The position numbers and the translations under genes were made by a program. From Nocardioides panacis (GTDB lineage: Bacteria > Actinomycetota > Actinomycetes > Propionibacteriales > Nocardioidaceae): a stretch of 64,000 bases of DNA. The notes beneath the pieces were generated by a model. That model saw nothing but the letters and a program-made list of their open reading frames with translations, was not told the origin of the DNA and searched no databases. Shown here piece by piece: positions 28,283 through 37,374 of the stretch; the first letter of the stretch is position 1; each line of letters starts with the position of its first letter. The stretch is taken from positions 1,116,001-1,180,000 of the forward strand of contig NZ_CP077062.1 in NCBI RefSeq assembly GCF_019039255.1, read 5' to 3'.

Positions 28283-30171
28283 CCACCGACCAGGCCGCTC
28301 CGGCCACCACCGTCGACCCGTTCGACGCCCAGCAGGTACGACGGGCCACCGGGCCGCTCGCGGACTTCAACCGCGTCGGCGTGCTCGGCGCCGCGGACGT
28401 GCACGTGGCCACCCGGCTCGGCCGCCTCGGGCCGGAGACCGACACCAGCGTGCTGCTCGCGGTCGCCCTCACGGTGCGCGCGCTGCGGCACGGGTCGGTG
28501 TGCCTCGACCTCGCCACCGTCGCCCAGGTCACCGCCGTGGAAGGTGTGGACCGGGCGGTGGTCGCGGCCCTGCCGTGGCCCGAGCCCACGGCCTGGACCG
28601 CCGCCCTGGAGCGCAGCCCGCTCGTCGCGGTGGGCGCCGACGGTGCCGCCGACCGCCCGCTGCGCCGGCTGGGCGGGCTGCTCTACCTGGACCGCTACTG
28701 GCGGCAGGAGCGCTGCATCGCCGAGATGCTCGACCGGGCCGCCGCGCGCCCGCAGCCCTCGGTGGACGCGCCCCGGGTGGCCGCCGCCGTCGCCCGGCTG
28801 TTCCCCGCCGAGGACTCCGACCGGCAGCGGCTGGCCGCCGTGGTCGCGGCACACCGCTGGGTCAGCGTGCTCGCCGGCGGGCCCGGCACCGGCAAGACCA
28901 CCACCGTTGCCAAGCTGCTCGCGGTGCTGGCCGACCAGCCCGGCGACCCGCTGCGCGTCGCGATGGCGGCGCCGACCGGCAAGGCCGCGGCCCGGTTGAC
29001 CGAGGCGGTGGCCGGCGTGACGTCGGCGATGGATGCCGCCGACCAGGAGCGGCTCGGCACCCTGAAGGCCTCCACGCTGCACCGGCTGCTCGGCTGGAAG
29101 CCCGGGGCCCGGGGTCGCTTCCGGCACGACCGGTCCAACCGGCTGCCCTACGACGTGGTGGTCGTCGACGAGGCGTCGATGGTGTCGCTGACCCTGATGG
29201 CCCGGCTCGCCGAGGCGCTGCGCGACGACTGCCGGCTGGTGCTCGTCGGCGACCCGGACCAGCTCGCGTCCGTCGAGGCGGGCGCGGTGCTCGGCGACCT
29301 GGTGGCCCGGGAGGCGACCGCGCCGGGGGTGCAGCCGGCCGGTCTCGAGGAGCTGGTGACCCGCGACCTGGGCGACCTCACCGGCACCGAGCAGCACGCC
29401 GCGCTGCACGACGGCGTGGTCCGGCTCTCCCACGTGCACCGGTTCTCCGGCGACATCCTGGACCTCGCGGAGGCGGTGCGATCCGGTCGCGCCGACGACG
29501 TCCTCGACGTGCTCGCCCGCGGCGGCGAGGCCGTGGAGCACGTCGACCTCGACGGCGCGGTCGCGGACGAGCAGCTGCGCGGCGTCCGCGCGGACACGGT
29601 CGCGGCCGGTGAGGACCTCGTGCGCGCCGCCCGGTCCGGCGACGCCGCCGCGTCCTTGGAGCGGCTCGACCGGCACCGGGTGCTGTGCGCGCACCGCGAG
29701 GGCGCCTACGGTGTGCGCAGGTGGAGCCTGCTGATGGAGGAGTGGCTGCGTGAGGCGATCGACGGCTACGCCCGTGAGGGTCGCTGGTACGTCGGCCGTC
29801 CGCTGATGGTGACCTCGAACGACTACCAGCTGCGGCTCTTCAACGGCGACACCGGAGTGGTCGTCCAGGACGGGTCCGGGGTGCGGGCGGCGTTCCGGCG
29901 GGACAACGTCGACGACCTGCTGCCGGTCAGCCGGCTCTCGGAGGTGCAGACCGTGCACGCGATGTCGGTGCACCGCAGCCAGGGCAGCCAGTTCGCCCGG
30001 GTGACGCTGGTGCTGCCGCCGGCCGACTCGCCGCTGCTGACCCGCGAGCTGCTCTACACCGCGATCACCCGCGCCAAGGAGCACGTGCGCATCGTCGGCA
30101 CCGCCGAGGCGCTCGCGGCCGCGGTGCGGCGCCCGATCGCCCGCGCGAGCGGGCTGCGCGAGCGCGGCTGA
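28279..30171 (+). CDS. recD: Exodeoxyribonuclease V subunit alpha
   Basis: RecD, about 630 residues: the 5'-3' helicase subunit of RecBCD. After an N-terminal domain (LADFNRVGVLGAADVHVA) come Walker A VLAGGPGTGKTTTVAKLL, AAPTGKAAARLTEAV, TLHRLLGW, Walker B VVVDEASMVSL, LVLVGDPDQLASVEAGAVLGD, the Q-containing LSHVHRFSGDI, and C-terminal VTSNDYQLRLFNGDTG, MSVHRSQGSQFARVTLVLP and LLYTAITRAKEHV. The start is GTG 28279, overlapping the recB stop. Because recB is shifted in this sequence, the recD frame appears fused to the upstream helicase frame; this is an artefact. The operon ends here; the next gene starts 98 bp later. Confidence 0.93.
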   Translation: MTTDQAAPATTVDPFDAQQVRRATGPLADFNRVGVLGAADVHVATRLGRLGPETDTSVLLAVALTVRALRHGSVCLDLATVAQVTAVEGVDRAVVAALPWPEPTAWTAALERSPLVAVGADGAADRPLRRLGGLLYLDRYWRQERCIAEMLDRAAARPQPSVDAPRVAAAVARLFPAEDSDRQRLAAVVAAHRWVSVLAGGPGTGKTTTVAKLLAVLADQPGDPLRVAMAAPTGKAAARLTEAVAGVTSAMDAADQERLGTLKASTLHRLLGWKPGARGRFRHDRSNRLPYDVVVVDEASMVSLTLMARLAEALRDDCRLVLVGDPDQLASVEAGAVLGDLVAREATAPGVQPAGLEELVTRDLGDLTGTEQHAALHDGVVRLSHVHRFSGDILDLAEAVRSGRADDVLDVLARGGEAVEHVDLDGAVADEQLRGVRADTVAAGEDLVRAARSGDAAASLERLDRHRVLCAHREGAYGVRRWSLLMEEWLREAIDGYAREGRWYVGRPLMVTSNDYQLRLFNGDTGVVVQDGSGVRAAFRRDNVDDLLPVSRLSEVQTVHAMSVHRSQGSQFARVTLVLPPADSPLLTRELLYTAITRAKEHVRIVGTAEALAAAVRRPIARASGLRERG

Positions 30172-30256
30172 TCACAGGAGGTTTTTAGGATCCGGTCTGC
30201 GGTGGGTTCTGGCTGTTTGCGCGACTCGTCCACTGTGCGAGGCGGGAGACCGTGCC

Positions 30257-30262
30257 TAGCCT
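30257..30262 (+). promoter_or_regulatory. Possible -10 element of a leaderless promoter
   Basis: TAGCCT ends six bases before GTG 30269, with no ribosome site between. The geometry matches the element at 9946-9951. The region 30172-30256 also contains GGAGGTTTTTAGG just after recD but no hairpin that I can see. Confidence 0.3.
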
Positions 30263-30268
30263 CGAAGC

Positions 30269-31603
30269 GTGCCCACCACGCTGCCAGGCCCCGGTCGACC
30301 GCTGCTGCTGGCGGTGGATGCCGACCCGGCGCAGCTGGGCCGCATCGAGACCGAGCTGCAGCACTCCTTCGGCGGGGACTACCGGGTCGGGGGCGAGACC
30401 ACCGTCGCGGACGCCGGGCGGGTGCTGCGGGACGCCCACGACCGTGACGACGTCGTGGCGCTGGTGCTGGTGGACCGCGGGTTCCTCGACGAGGCGCGGT
30501 CCGACCTGTTCGAGCTGGTACGCCGCCTGCATCCCGACGCGCGACGGGCGCTGCTGATCGACTGGCGCGACTGGGTGGACCGGGGCGCCGCCCAGGCGGT
30601 CCTGCACGCGATGGCCGTCGAGCACGTCGGCCACTACGTGCTCATGCCCTGGATCCCGGGCGACGAGCTGTTCCACCGGACGGTCGCCGAGCTCGTCCAG
30701 GAGTGGTCGCGCGGTGCCGCGTGGCCCATGCGCGAGGTGGTCGTCGTCGCGGCGCCGGGCTCGGCGCGCGCGTACGCCATCAGCGACCTGCTCACCCGCA
30801 ACGGGATCCCGCACGCCTTCCGCGACCGCGCCTCGCAGCTCGGCCGCGAGGTGCTCGAGCGCACCGGCTCGGGCCGTGCCGGGGTCGCGGTGTGGATGCC
30901 GGCGCTGGGCGGGAGGACCCTGGTGGACCCGACCGACGCCGAGCTGGTGGAGGCCTGGGGCGTGCCGACCACGCTCGCGGAGGACCAGCGGACGTTCGAC
31001 GCGCTCGTGGTGGGCGGCGGCCCGGCCGGTCTGGCTGCCGCGGTCCACGCGTCGTCGGAGGGTCTGCGCACGCTGGTGGTCGAGCAGGAGTCCCTCGGCG
31101 GTCAGGTGGGTGCGAGCTCGCTGATCCGCAACTACCTGGGGTTCCTGCGCGGGATCAGCGGCGCCGAGCTCGCGCAGCACGGGTACCAGCAGGCCTGGGT
31201 GTTCGGGGCGCACTTCGTCCTGACCCGGGAGGTCGACCACGTCGGCCGCCAGGACGGCGGGTTCGTCGCCCACGTCGCGGGGATCGGCACCGTCCGGGCC
31301 GGCGGGGTGGTCGTGGCGACCGGGGTGCCCGACCGGGGTCCCGATGCCGCGCCGCGCACCGACTGGCTGCCCGAGGACGTGGCCCGGGACCGGCACGGCT
31401 TCCTGCTCACCGGCGCCGACGCGGCCGCGAGCGGGTGGTCCTCCGGGCGGATGCCGCATCCCCACGAGACCACGGTCCCGGGACTGTTCGCCGTCGGGGA
31501 CGTGCGGTGCGGATCGGTGAAGGGAGTCGCGTGCGCGGTCGGGGAGGGCTCGGCCGTCGTGGCGCAGCTGCAGCAGTACCTGGGGACGCTCGCCCGCGCC
31601 TGA
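30269..31603 (+). CDS. Receiver-fused, thioredoxin-reductase-like flavoprotein lacking its NAD(P)H domain
   Basis: A 444-residue protein. Residues 1-120 resemble a response-regulator receiver (LLLAVDADPAQLGRIE, VALVLVDRGFLDE), 150-225 a second alpha/beta unit, and from 245 a thioredoxin-reductase-like FAD fold: FDALVVGGGPAGLAAAVHASS, ESLGGQVGASSLIRNYLGF. Relatives I know of are about 550 residues. Here the chain passes from VVVATGVPDRG directly to PRTDWLPEDVARDRHGF and the C-terminal FAD motif GLFAVGDVRCGSVK, so roughly 115-120 residues carrying the NAD(P)H-binding Rossmann domain are absent. The junction DNA holds a short direct repeat (CGACCGGGGT, around 31319-31338), which could have mediated an in-frame deletion. 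FAD binding should survive but pyridine-nucleotide-driven reduction should not. Confidence 0.8.
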   Translation: MPTTLPGPGRPLLLAVDADPAQLGRIETELQHSFGGDYRVGGETTVADAGRVLRDAHDRDDVVALVLVDRGFLDEARSDLFELVRRLHPDARRALLIDWRDWVDRGAAQAVLHAMAVEHVGHYVLMPWIPGDELFHRTVAELVQEWSRGAAWPMREVVVVAAPGSARAYAISDLLTRNGIPHAFRDRASQLGREVLERTGSGRAGVAVWMPALGGRTLVDPTDAELVEAWGVPTTLAEDQRTFDALVVGGGPAGLAAAVHASSEGLRTLVVEQESLGGQVGASSLIRNYLGFLRGISGAELAQHGYQQAWVFGAHFVLTREVDHVGRQDGGFVAHVAGIGTVRAGGVVVATGVPDRGPDAAPRTDWLPEDVARDRHGFLLTGADAAASGWSSGRMPHPHETTVPGLFAVGDVRCGSVKGVACAVGEGSAVVAQLQQYLGTLARA

Positions 31604-31609
31604 GGGTCG

Positions 31610-33136
31610 TCAGGCGGGGACCTGGGCGGGCACGTCCTGCTTGCGGGCGTTCACCACGAACACGGCCACGAGCCAGCCTGCGGCGAGCAGCACGGCACCC
31701 CAGAAGAACGCCACGTGGTAGCCGTGGACCAGCGCCAGGGGGGTCACCCGCTGCACGTCCTGCGGGCTGCCCAGATGGGCCGCGAAGTAGCTGGTCACCG
31801 CGCCGGCGAACAGCGTGTTCAGCAAGGCGGTGCCGAGCGAACCGCCGATCTGCTGGGAGGTGTTCAGCACCGCGCTGGCCACCCCCGCGTCGTGGGGCTC
31901 CACGCCGGACAGCGCGGTGCTCGAGGCCGGGATGAAGACCCCCGCCAGCCCGATGCTCATCAACAGCTCCGCGGGCAGCACGTGGCTCCAGTAGGCGGTG
32001 TCCTGGCCGATCGTGGTGAGCAGCAGCATGCCGGCGACGGCCATCGCGAGGCCGACCACCATGATCGGCCGGGGGCCGAGGCGGGGGAGCAGCTGGGCGA
32101 CCGCGCCCGCGGTGACGATGATGCCGGCGCTGAAGGGCAGGAAGGCGAAGCCGGCGCGCAACGGGCTCCAGCCGAGGTTCACCTGGAAGTAGTAGGTCAG
32201 GAACAGGAACATCGCGAACAGCCCGGCACCCACCAGCAGGAAGATCAGGAAGGCGCCACCCCGGTTGCGGTCGAGCACCACCCGCAGCGGCAGCATCGGG
32301 TTGCGGCTGCGGGTCTCCCAGTAGACGAAGGCGACCAGCAGGACCAGCGCGGCGGCCAGCCACGCGATCGTGCTCGGGTCCGTCCAGCCCTGCACCGCGC
32401 GCGACGTGGGGTCCTCGGGGTGCTGGGCCCGGGCGGCCTCGGTGAAGCCGAAGACCAGCGCGAACAGCCCGGTGGTCGCGAGCAGGACGCCCGGCACGTC
32501 GTAGCGGGTGTCGCCGTGCGCCTTGCTCTCGTGCACGAGCACGACCGCGGCGGCGGCGACGACCAGGGACACCGGCACGTTCACGCCGAGGCACCAGCGC
32601 CACGAGGTGTACTCGGTCAGCACGCCGCCGACGATCAGGCCGATCGCCGCGCCACCGCCGGCCAGCGCGCCGAACACCCCGAACGCCTTGGCCCGCTCCC
32701 TGGGTTCGGTGAACGTCACCGTGACCAGGGACAGCGCCGCCGGAGCCATCAGCGCCGCGAACCCGCCCTGCAGCGCCCGGGCGGCGAACAGCAGCTCCTG
32801 GGTGGGCGCGAGCCCGCCGACCGCGGAGGCGGCGGCGAAGCCCAGCAGCCCGACGATGAACGTGCGCTTGCGTCCGGTGTAGTCGGCGATCCGGCCGCCG
32901 AGCAGCAGCAGCGCGCCGAACGCCAGGGTGTAGGCGGTGACGATCCACTGCCGGTCGGCGTTGCTGATGCCGAGGTCCGCCTGCGCCGAGGGCAGTGCGA
33001 TGTTCACGATCGAGGCGTCCAGCACGATCATCAGCTGGGCGGCGGCCAGCACCGTCAGCGCCCACCACCGTCTCGGATCGGGCTCGGTGGCGGCGACGCG
33101 GGTGGACACCTCGGCGGGGCTCACGGACTCGGGCAT
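31610..33136 (-). CDS. MFS drug:proton antiporter, DHA2 (EmrB/QacA) family
   Basis: A 508-residue, fourteen-helix exporter. Family motifs: QLMIVLDASIVNIALPSAQ in helix 1 (motif D1), GGRIADYTGRKRTF (motif A), ALQGGFAALMAPAALSLV (motif B region) and LIVGGVLTEYTSWRW (motif C). Members expel lipophilic drugs and dyes; the substrate is unknown. ATG 33136 has a perfect AAGGAG five bases upstream; the GTG six bases earlier overlaps that site and is rejected. It contains a G6 run (31738-31743) that keeps the frame, a useful control for the G-run problem noted elsewhere. No TetR or MarR gene is adjacent. The 196 bp upstream hold the acetamidase terminator. Confidence 0.9.
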   Translation of the reverse strand: MPESVSPAEVSTRVAATEPDPRRWWALTVLAAAQLMIVLDASIVNIALPSAQADLGISNADRQWIVTAYTLAFGALLLLGGRIADYTGRKRTFIVGLLGFAAASAVGGLAPTQELLFAARALQGGFAALMAPAALSLVTVTFTEPRERAKAFGVFGALAGGGAAIGLIVGGVLTEYTSWRWCLGVNVPVSLVVAAAAVVLVHESKAHGDTRYDVPGVLLATTGLFALVFGFTEAARAQHPEDPTSRAVQGWTDPSTIAWLAAALVLLVAFVYWETRSRNPMLPLRVVLDRNRGGAFLIFLLVGAGLFAMFLFLTYYFQVNLGWSPLRAGFAFLPFSAGIIVTAGAVAQLLPRLGPRPIMVVGLAMAVAGMLLLTTIGQDTAYWSHVLPAELLMSIGLAGVFIPASSTALSGVEPHDAGVASAVLNTSQQIGGSLGTALLNTLFAGAVTSYFAAHLGSPQDVQRVTPLALVHGYHVAFFWGAVLLAAGWLVAVFVVNARKQDVPAQVPA

Positions 33137-33308
33137 GGTCACTCCTTGGCGGGTCGAGCGTCGAGCGGTGCACCGGCCTCAACGGGGTCCGACGCCGGTG
33201 GCTTCCCTACGTCGACGACTCTTGCGGAGACCACCGACAGTGCCGCGGGATCCCGGCCGGCCGGACCAGACCGGACCGGACCGGCGACTCGTGGACCCGG
33301 ACCTCGCA

Positions 33309-33333
33309 GTCCCCCGGGCACCGCCCGGGGGAC
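33309..33333 (-). terminator. Terminator hairpin of the amide-use operon
   Basis: A perfect 11-bp inverted repeat (GTCCCCCGGGC, loop ACC) that begins at the last base of the acetamidase stop codon on the minus strand. No T tract follows, as is common in GC-rich actinobacteria. Confidence 0.7.
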
Positions 33334-34346
33334 TACCGGGTGCGGAGGTAGTCGGCGCCGACCGCGCGGAGCCGGTCGTGCAGGCCGTCGTAGGCGGTGG
33401 TCGCGCCGAGCAGCGTCTTGGGCAGCTTGGCGACCATCGTGTAGTTGGTGTCCACGACGTTGCCCGCCGGCGCGAGGCCGGCCTGGCTGACGAGCTGGTA
33501 GGCGTCGAGCTGCTCGAGCCCGAGCAGGGAGCCGGTCCAGCCGACGAGGTCGTGCTGGCTCATCCGGTAGGCGTCCTCGAGCGGCCGCGCGGAGCCGGTG
33601 GTCATCAGGAACCCGTCGCTCTCGATCCGCGGCGAGACCGGGGCGCCGCCCTTGACCAGGTCGACGACGACCACGGTGCGCATCGCCGCCTCGACCGCCG
33701 TACCGCAGACCTCGCCCTCGCCCTGGCGGGCGTGCCCGTCGCCGAGCGACAGCATGCCGCCGGGGACGTTGACCGGGAAGTACGCCGTGACGCCGGCGCG
33801 CATCTCCGGGGTGTCCATGTTCCCGCCGTGCGCGGCGGGGGTGATGCTCATCAGCACCTCGCCCGCGGCCGGGGCGACCCCGACGGTGCCGTGCATCGGG
33901 TCGAGGGGCAGCTCCACGGAGAAGTCCGTACGACGGGCCTGGAACCGGCACACGCCGGCGGCGACGTCGAGCTCGTAGATCCAGACCCGCTCCTCCAGCG
34001 CCTCGTGCAGCATCGCGGTCGCGTGCGTCGTGGTCAGTGCGCCGAAGTGCGGGAACGTGCTCGACGCGGCCCAGTCCCGGGCCGGGGTGATCTCCACGAA
34101 GTGCACCGTGAGGGTGTCGCCGACCTCCGCGCCCTCCACGGCGATCGGGCCGGTGACCGGGTTGAGGAAGGGGAACTCGCAGACCACGCTGGGCAGGTCG
34201 TCGACGCTGCGCACCTTGCCCGCGAAGCAGTCCTCGGTGGACAGCTCGACGATCGTGCCCGGTGCGACGGTCAGCAGCGGCTCGCGGCCGCCGAACGCGA
34301 AGGCGTACTGGTCGGTGGTCGGGTGCAGGGTGCGGACCTCGGTCAT
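33333..34346 (-). CDS. Acetamidase/formamidase family protein
   Basis: A 337-residue FmdA/AmdA-type amidase that hydrolyses short amides such as formamide or acetamide to ammonia and an acid. Seen: FGGREPLLTVAPGTIVELST, the metal/catalytic-region pattern NPVTGPIAVEGAEVGDTL, PHFGAL, TVGVAPAAGEVL, HGGNMDTPEMRAG, GDGHARQGEGEVCGTAVE and DLVGWTGSL near the C-terminus. Length is standard. The ATG overlaps the permease stop as ATGA, so import and hydrolysis are coupled. With the AmiC-like protein and MarR gene upstream this forms an amide- or amine-utilisation unit. Confidence 0.9.
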   Translation of the reverse strand: MTEVRTLHPTTDQYAFAFGGREPLLTVAPGTIVELSTEDCFAGKVRSVDDLPSVVCEFPFLNPVTGPIAVEGAEVGDTLTVHFVEITPARDWAASSTFPHFGALTTTHATAMLHEALEERVWIYELDVAAGVCRFQARRTDFSVELPLDPMHGTVGVAPAAGEVLMSITPAAHGGNMDTPEMRAGVTAYFPVNVPGGMLSLGDGHARQGEGEVCGTAVEAAMRTVVVVDLVKGGAPVSPRIESDGFLMTTGSARPLEDAYRMSQHDLVGWTGSLLGLEQLDAYQLVSQAGLAPAGNVVDTNYTMVAKLPKTLLGATTAYDGLHDRLRAVGADYLRTR

Positions 34347-35755
34347 CGGGCGTCCCCGTCCTGGTCCGTGCCGTGCGTGTCCGCGAGGGACAGCTCGGGC
34401 TTGCGACCGGTCGCCAGCAGGAAGCTCAGGACCCCGACCCCCAGGGCCAGCCAGACGAGGCCGAGGTACTTCGCCTCCAGCTGGGCGTTGAAGAGCACGT
34501 AGGTCAGGATCGCGAACCCGATCACCGGGGACACGACGTGCCGCAGCCAGTCGCGGCTGCCGTTGCGCACGACGTAGTGCCAGACCACCGAGACGTTCAG
34601 CGCGAGGAACGCGGTCAGCGCACCGAAGTTGACCAGCGTGGAGAGCAGCGAGATCCCGTTGTCGCGGGTGTTGAAGAACAGCCCGACCGCCAGGGACACC
34701 ACCGCCACCAGGAACGTGGCGTTCAGCGGCACGCCCCTGGTGCGGTGCACCTTGGCCAGGAAGGAGGGCAGCTGCCGGTCCCGGGCCATCGCGTAGAGCA
34801 GCCGGGACGTGGCGGCCTGCGCCACCAGCGAGTTGGCGAAGCCCCAGGCGATCGCGGTCGCGAGGGCCGTGAGCTTGGACAGCCAGGCACCGCCCGCCAC
34901 GGCGGCGGCGTCGTAGAACGCGGTGCCGCCGGGGTCGCCGTCGGCGATCAGGCGGGCCGGCTCCGGCACCAGCAGCGCGGCGACCCAGGTCTGCACGATG
35001 AACAGCACGCCGGCGAGCAGCAGCGCGGCGATCATGGAGCGGCCGATCGCCTTGCTGGAGTCGCGGTTCTCCTCGGCCAGCGTGGAGATGCCGTCGAAGC
35101 CCAGGAACGACAGCACCGCGATCGAGACGGCACCGAAGACCAGCGGCAGCGAGAACGTGTCGGCGTTGTAGACCGGGGTCCAGTTGAAGCCGCGGCCCTT
35201 GCCCTGGGCGAGCGCCACGATGCCGATCACGATGAAGATCGCCAGGACGATGAGCTCGGCGACCAGCATCACCTTGTTGACCTTGGCGGTGAGCTCGATC
35301 CCGGCGTAGTTCACCGCGGTGTTCAGCACCACGAAGCCGACGATCCAGATCCACACCGGGACCGCGGGCACCAGGGTGTTCATCGCGATGCCGGCGATCA
35401 GGTAGAGCAGGCTGGGGACCAGGATGTAGTCCAGCAGGATCATCCAGCCGGACAGGAAGCCCACCGGGGCGGCGATGCCGCGGCCGGCGTAGGTGTAGAC
35501 CGAGCCGGCCATCGGGAAGGCCTGCGACATCTGGGAGTACGACAGGGCGGTGAACATCATCGCGACCATGCCGATGACGTAGGCCAGCGCGACCATCCCG
35601 CCGGAGCCCTGGAACACGCTGCCGAAGATGCCGAACGGCGCGATCGGGACCATGAACACCAGCCCGTAGACCAGCAGGTCGCCGAAGCTGAGGGAGCGGT
35701 GCAGCTCCTGGGTGTAGCCGTACTGCTCGATGTCGTGCCGGGTGGAGTCGCTCAT
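34343..35755 (-). CDS. APC-family permease of the amide-use operon
   Basis: A 470-residue membrane transporter with about twelve helices. Seen: LSFGDLLVYGLVFMVPIAPFGIFG in helix 1, shown here only as its start LSFGDLLVYGLVF, then FPMAGSVYTYAGRGI, LSFLGFDGISTLAEENRDSS (the GFD...EE motif of APC permeases) and AARLL-like ATSRLLYAMARDRQLP. The family carries amino acids, amines or related compounds; the neighbouring acetamidase suggests an amide or amine substrate. ATG 35755 follows GAGGGG; a longer open frame upstream lacks a ribosome site. Confidence 0.87.
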   Translation of the reverse strand: MSDSTRHDIEQYGYTQELHRSLSFGDLLVYGLVFMVPIAPFGIFGSVFQGSGGMVALAYVIGMVAMMFTALSYSQMSQAFPMAGSVYTYAGRGIAAPVGFLSGWMILLDYILVPSLLYLIAGIAMNTLVPAVPVWIWIVGFVVLNTAVNYAGIELTAKVNKVMLVAELIVLAIFIVIGIVALAQGKGRGFNWTPVYNADTFSLPLVFGAVSIAVLSFLGFDGISTLAEENRDSSKAIGRSMIAALLLAGVLFIVQTWVAALLVPEPARLIADGDPGGTAFYDAAAVAGGAWLSKLTALATAIAWGFANSLVAQAATSRLLYAMARDRQLPSFLAKVHRTRGVPLNATFLVAVVSLAVGLFFNTRDNGISLLSTLVNFGALTAFLALNVSVVWHYVVRNGSRDWLRHVVSPVIGFAILTYVLFNAQLEAKYLGLVWLALGVGVLSFLLATGRKPELSLADTHGTDQDGDAR

Positions 35756-35826
35756 GGCCCCTCGATCGTCGTGCCGGGCGGTGGTCGGGGGAGAGCGTAC
35801 GGCCATTTAGTTTCAGATGGAAGTAT

Positions 35827-36909
35827 CTACGCGACGCCGGGTACGACGGTGAGCCCGAGGCCCTCAGCCCGGGCCAGGTGCACGCGTCCGGTCCGGTCGA
35901 CGTCGAGGACCCGGGCCACCGCCGACGCGAGTCCCGACGGCCGCAACGTGCCCTCCGCCGCGAGCCGGGCGACGAGGTGCAGCCCGTCGTACACGCCCTC
36001 GGCGTAGCTGTCGAGCACCGGCGCCTGCGGCCCGAGCAGCGAGGCGTGCCGCTCGGCCAGGCGCAGGTGCCGCTCGTCGGTCATCGACACGAACGACGAC
36101 ATCGCCGCGAACAGCGTGCCGGTGCGCTCGCCGTCTCCCGCGAGCAGGCCGTTCTCCTCCAGCGCCCCCGACAGCCGGACCAGCCGGCGGTCGAGGTCGG
36201 CCTGCCGCAGCGCCCGGTGGAAGGTCACCAGGTCGCGGCCGACCAGGCTGAGCAGCACCGCGTCCGCACGGCTGCGGCGCAGCTCGTCGGTCAGCCGGTC
36301 GACCCGCGCCGCGACGCCGCCGAGCGGCACCAGCTCGTCGAGCACCACCTGCGACCCGGCGGCGGCGACCAGCGACCGGGCGCTGGCGTGCACGGCCTGG
36401 GGCCAGATGTAGTCGTTGCCGACGAGCGCCCACCGGCGCAGCCCGTGCTCGCGGGTCAGCCAGCGCAGCGCGCCGCTGAGCTGCTGGGCCGGGTCGGCAC
36501 CGATGCACACCACACCCGGGCGACGGCCGCCTCCCTCGTGCGGCGGCGTGAAGACGTACGGCGTCCGGCCGGCCACCGTGCGCTCGATCGCGCGGTGCAC
36601 GTCGCTGGTGTGGAACCCGACCAGGGCGTCCACGGCCCCGGCGTCGCCGAGCCCGGCGACCTCGCGCGCGACCACGTCCGGGCGGGCCCCGCCGTCCACG
36701 AGCACCAGGTCGACGTACGCGCCGTGGACGCCGCCGGCGACGTTCACCTCGTGCACCGCCAGCAGTGCGGCGTCGACCGCGGACGGGCCGATCATGCCGA
36801 GCGGCCCGGACTGCGGCACGACCAGGCCGATGCGCAGCCCGCGGCCGTCGCGGGGCACGAGGCGTGCCTCCAGCGGGTCGCACAGCCGCGCCTCGATCCT
36901 CACCGGCAC
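35827..36909 (-). CDS. AmiC-like periplasmic-binding-fold sensor, no signal peptide
   Basis: A 360-residue protein with the type I periplasmic-binding fold of ABC branched-chain amino acid binding proteins (LRIGLVVPQSGPLGMIGPSA, HEVNVAGGVHGAYVDLVLVD, GVVCIGADPAQQ, WALVGNDYIWP) but with no signal peptide or lipobox, so it stays in the cytosol. That is the layout of AmiC, the amide sensor of aliphatic amidase operons, and of related urea sensors. The DNYIWP-like NDYIWP motif is common to AmiC/UrtA-type binding proteins. Located between the amidase-permease pair and a divergent MarR gene, it probably senses the amide; no AmiR antiterminator gene is present. GTG 36909 is the start nearest the conserved N-terminus. 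Confidence 0.78.
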   Translation of the reverse strand: MPVRIEARLCDPLEARLVPRDGRGLRIGLVVPQSGPLGMIGPSAVDAALLAVHEVNVAGGVHGAYVDLVLVDGGARPDVVAREVAGLGDAGAVDALVGFHTSDVHRAIERTVAGRTPYVFTPPHEGGGRRPGVVCIGADPAQQLSGALRWLTREHGLRRWALVGNDYIWPQAVHASARSLVAAAGSQVVLDELVPLGGVAARVDRLTDELRRSRADAVLLSLVGRDLVTFHRALRQADLDRRLVRLSGALEENGLLAGDGERTGTLFAAMSSFVSMTDERHLRLAERHASLLGPQAPVLDSYAEGVYDGLHLVARLAAEGTLRPSGLASAVARVLDVDRTGRVHLARAEGLGLTVVPGVA

Positions 36910-36950
36910 GAGTATGCTCCAGCGGTCGGTGCCGGAGGGAGGCGAGCGTC

Positions 36951-37349
36951 ATGGGTCACTCGGTGGACGCCACGACCTCGGTCGTCGAGCGGCTGACCCG
37001 CGCGCAGCGGTACGCCGCGCAGGGTCTGTCCCGGCTGCTCGCCGAGGACGGCTGCACGCTCGACCAGTGGCGGGTGCTGCGGGTGCTGGCCGACGGCGAG
37101 GGCCACCTGATGGGCGAGGTCGCCGCCGAGCTGCTGCTCGCGCAGCCGACGCTGACCCGGGTCGTCGACGGACTGGTCGACCGGGCGCAGGTCTACCGCC
37201 GGGCCTCCGACGCCGACGGCCGCAAGGTGTCGGTGCACCTGTCCCGGCAGGGCCGGACCCGGCTCGCCCGGCTGGACGCGATCGCCGCCGCGCACGAGAC
37301 AGCCCTGCGCGACGACCCCCGGTGGCGGGAGCTGTCGGCAGGGCTGTAG
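36951..37349 (+). CDS. MarR-family transcriptional regulator
   Basis: A 132-residue winged-helix repressor. Seen: CTLDQWRVLRVLADGEGHLMGEVAAELLL, abbreviated here to its ends, with the recognition helix QPTLTRVVDGLVDRAQV and the wing RRASDADGRKVSVHLSRQG, ending in a dimer helix. GGAGGGAGG precedes ATG 36951. It is divergent from the AmiC-like gene with a 41-bp gap, so both start sites are within reach of one operator; control of the amide-use genes is an inference. A G6 run just after the stop is non-coding. Confidence 0.87.
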   Translation: MGHSVDATTSVVERLTRAQRYAAQGLSRLLAEDGCTLDQWRVLRVLADGEGHLMGEVAAELLLAQPTLTRVVDGLVDRAQVYRRASDADGRKVSVHLSRQGRTRLARLDAIAAAHETALRDDPRWRELSAGL

Positions 37350-37374
37350 GCCCCGGGGGGTTCGCTGGCCCGCG

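Noticed and set aside
24829-30171. A single 1780-codon frame covering recB and recD
   Set aside because: It depends on the G6 run at 26895; the RecB nuclease domain is in another frame and recD has its own GTG start overlapping the recB stop.
33137-33142. GTG 33142 as start of the MFS exporter
   Set aside because: It overlaps the AAGGAG site that is correctly spaced for ATG 33136.
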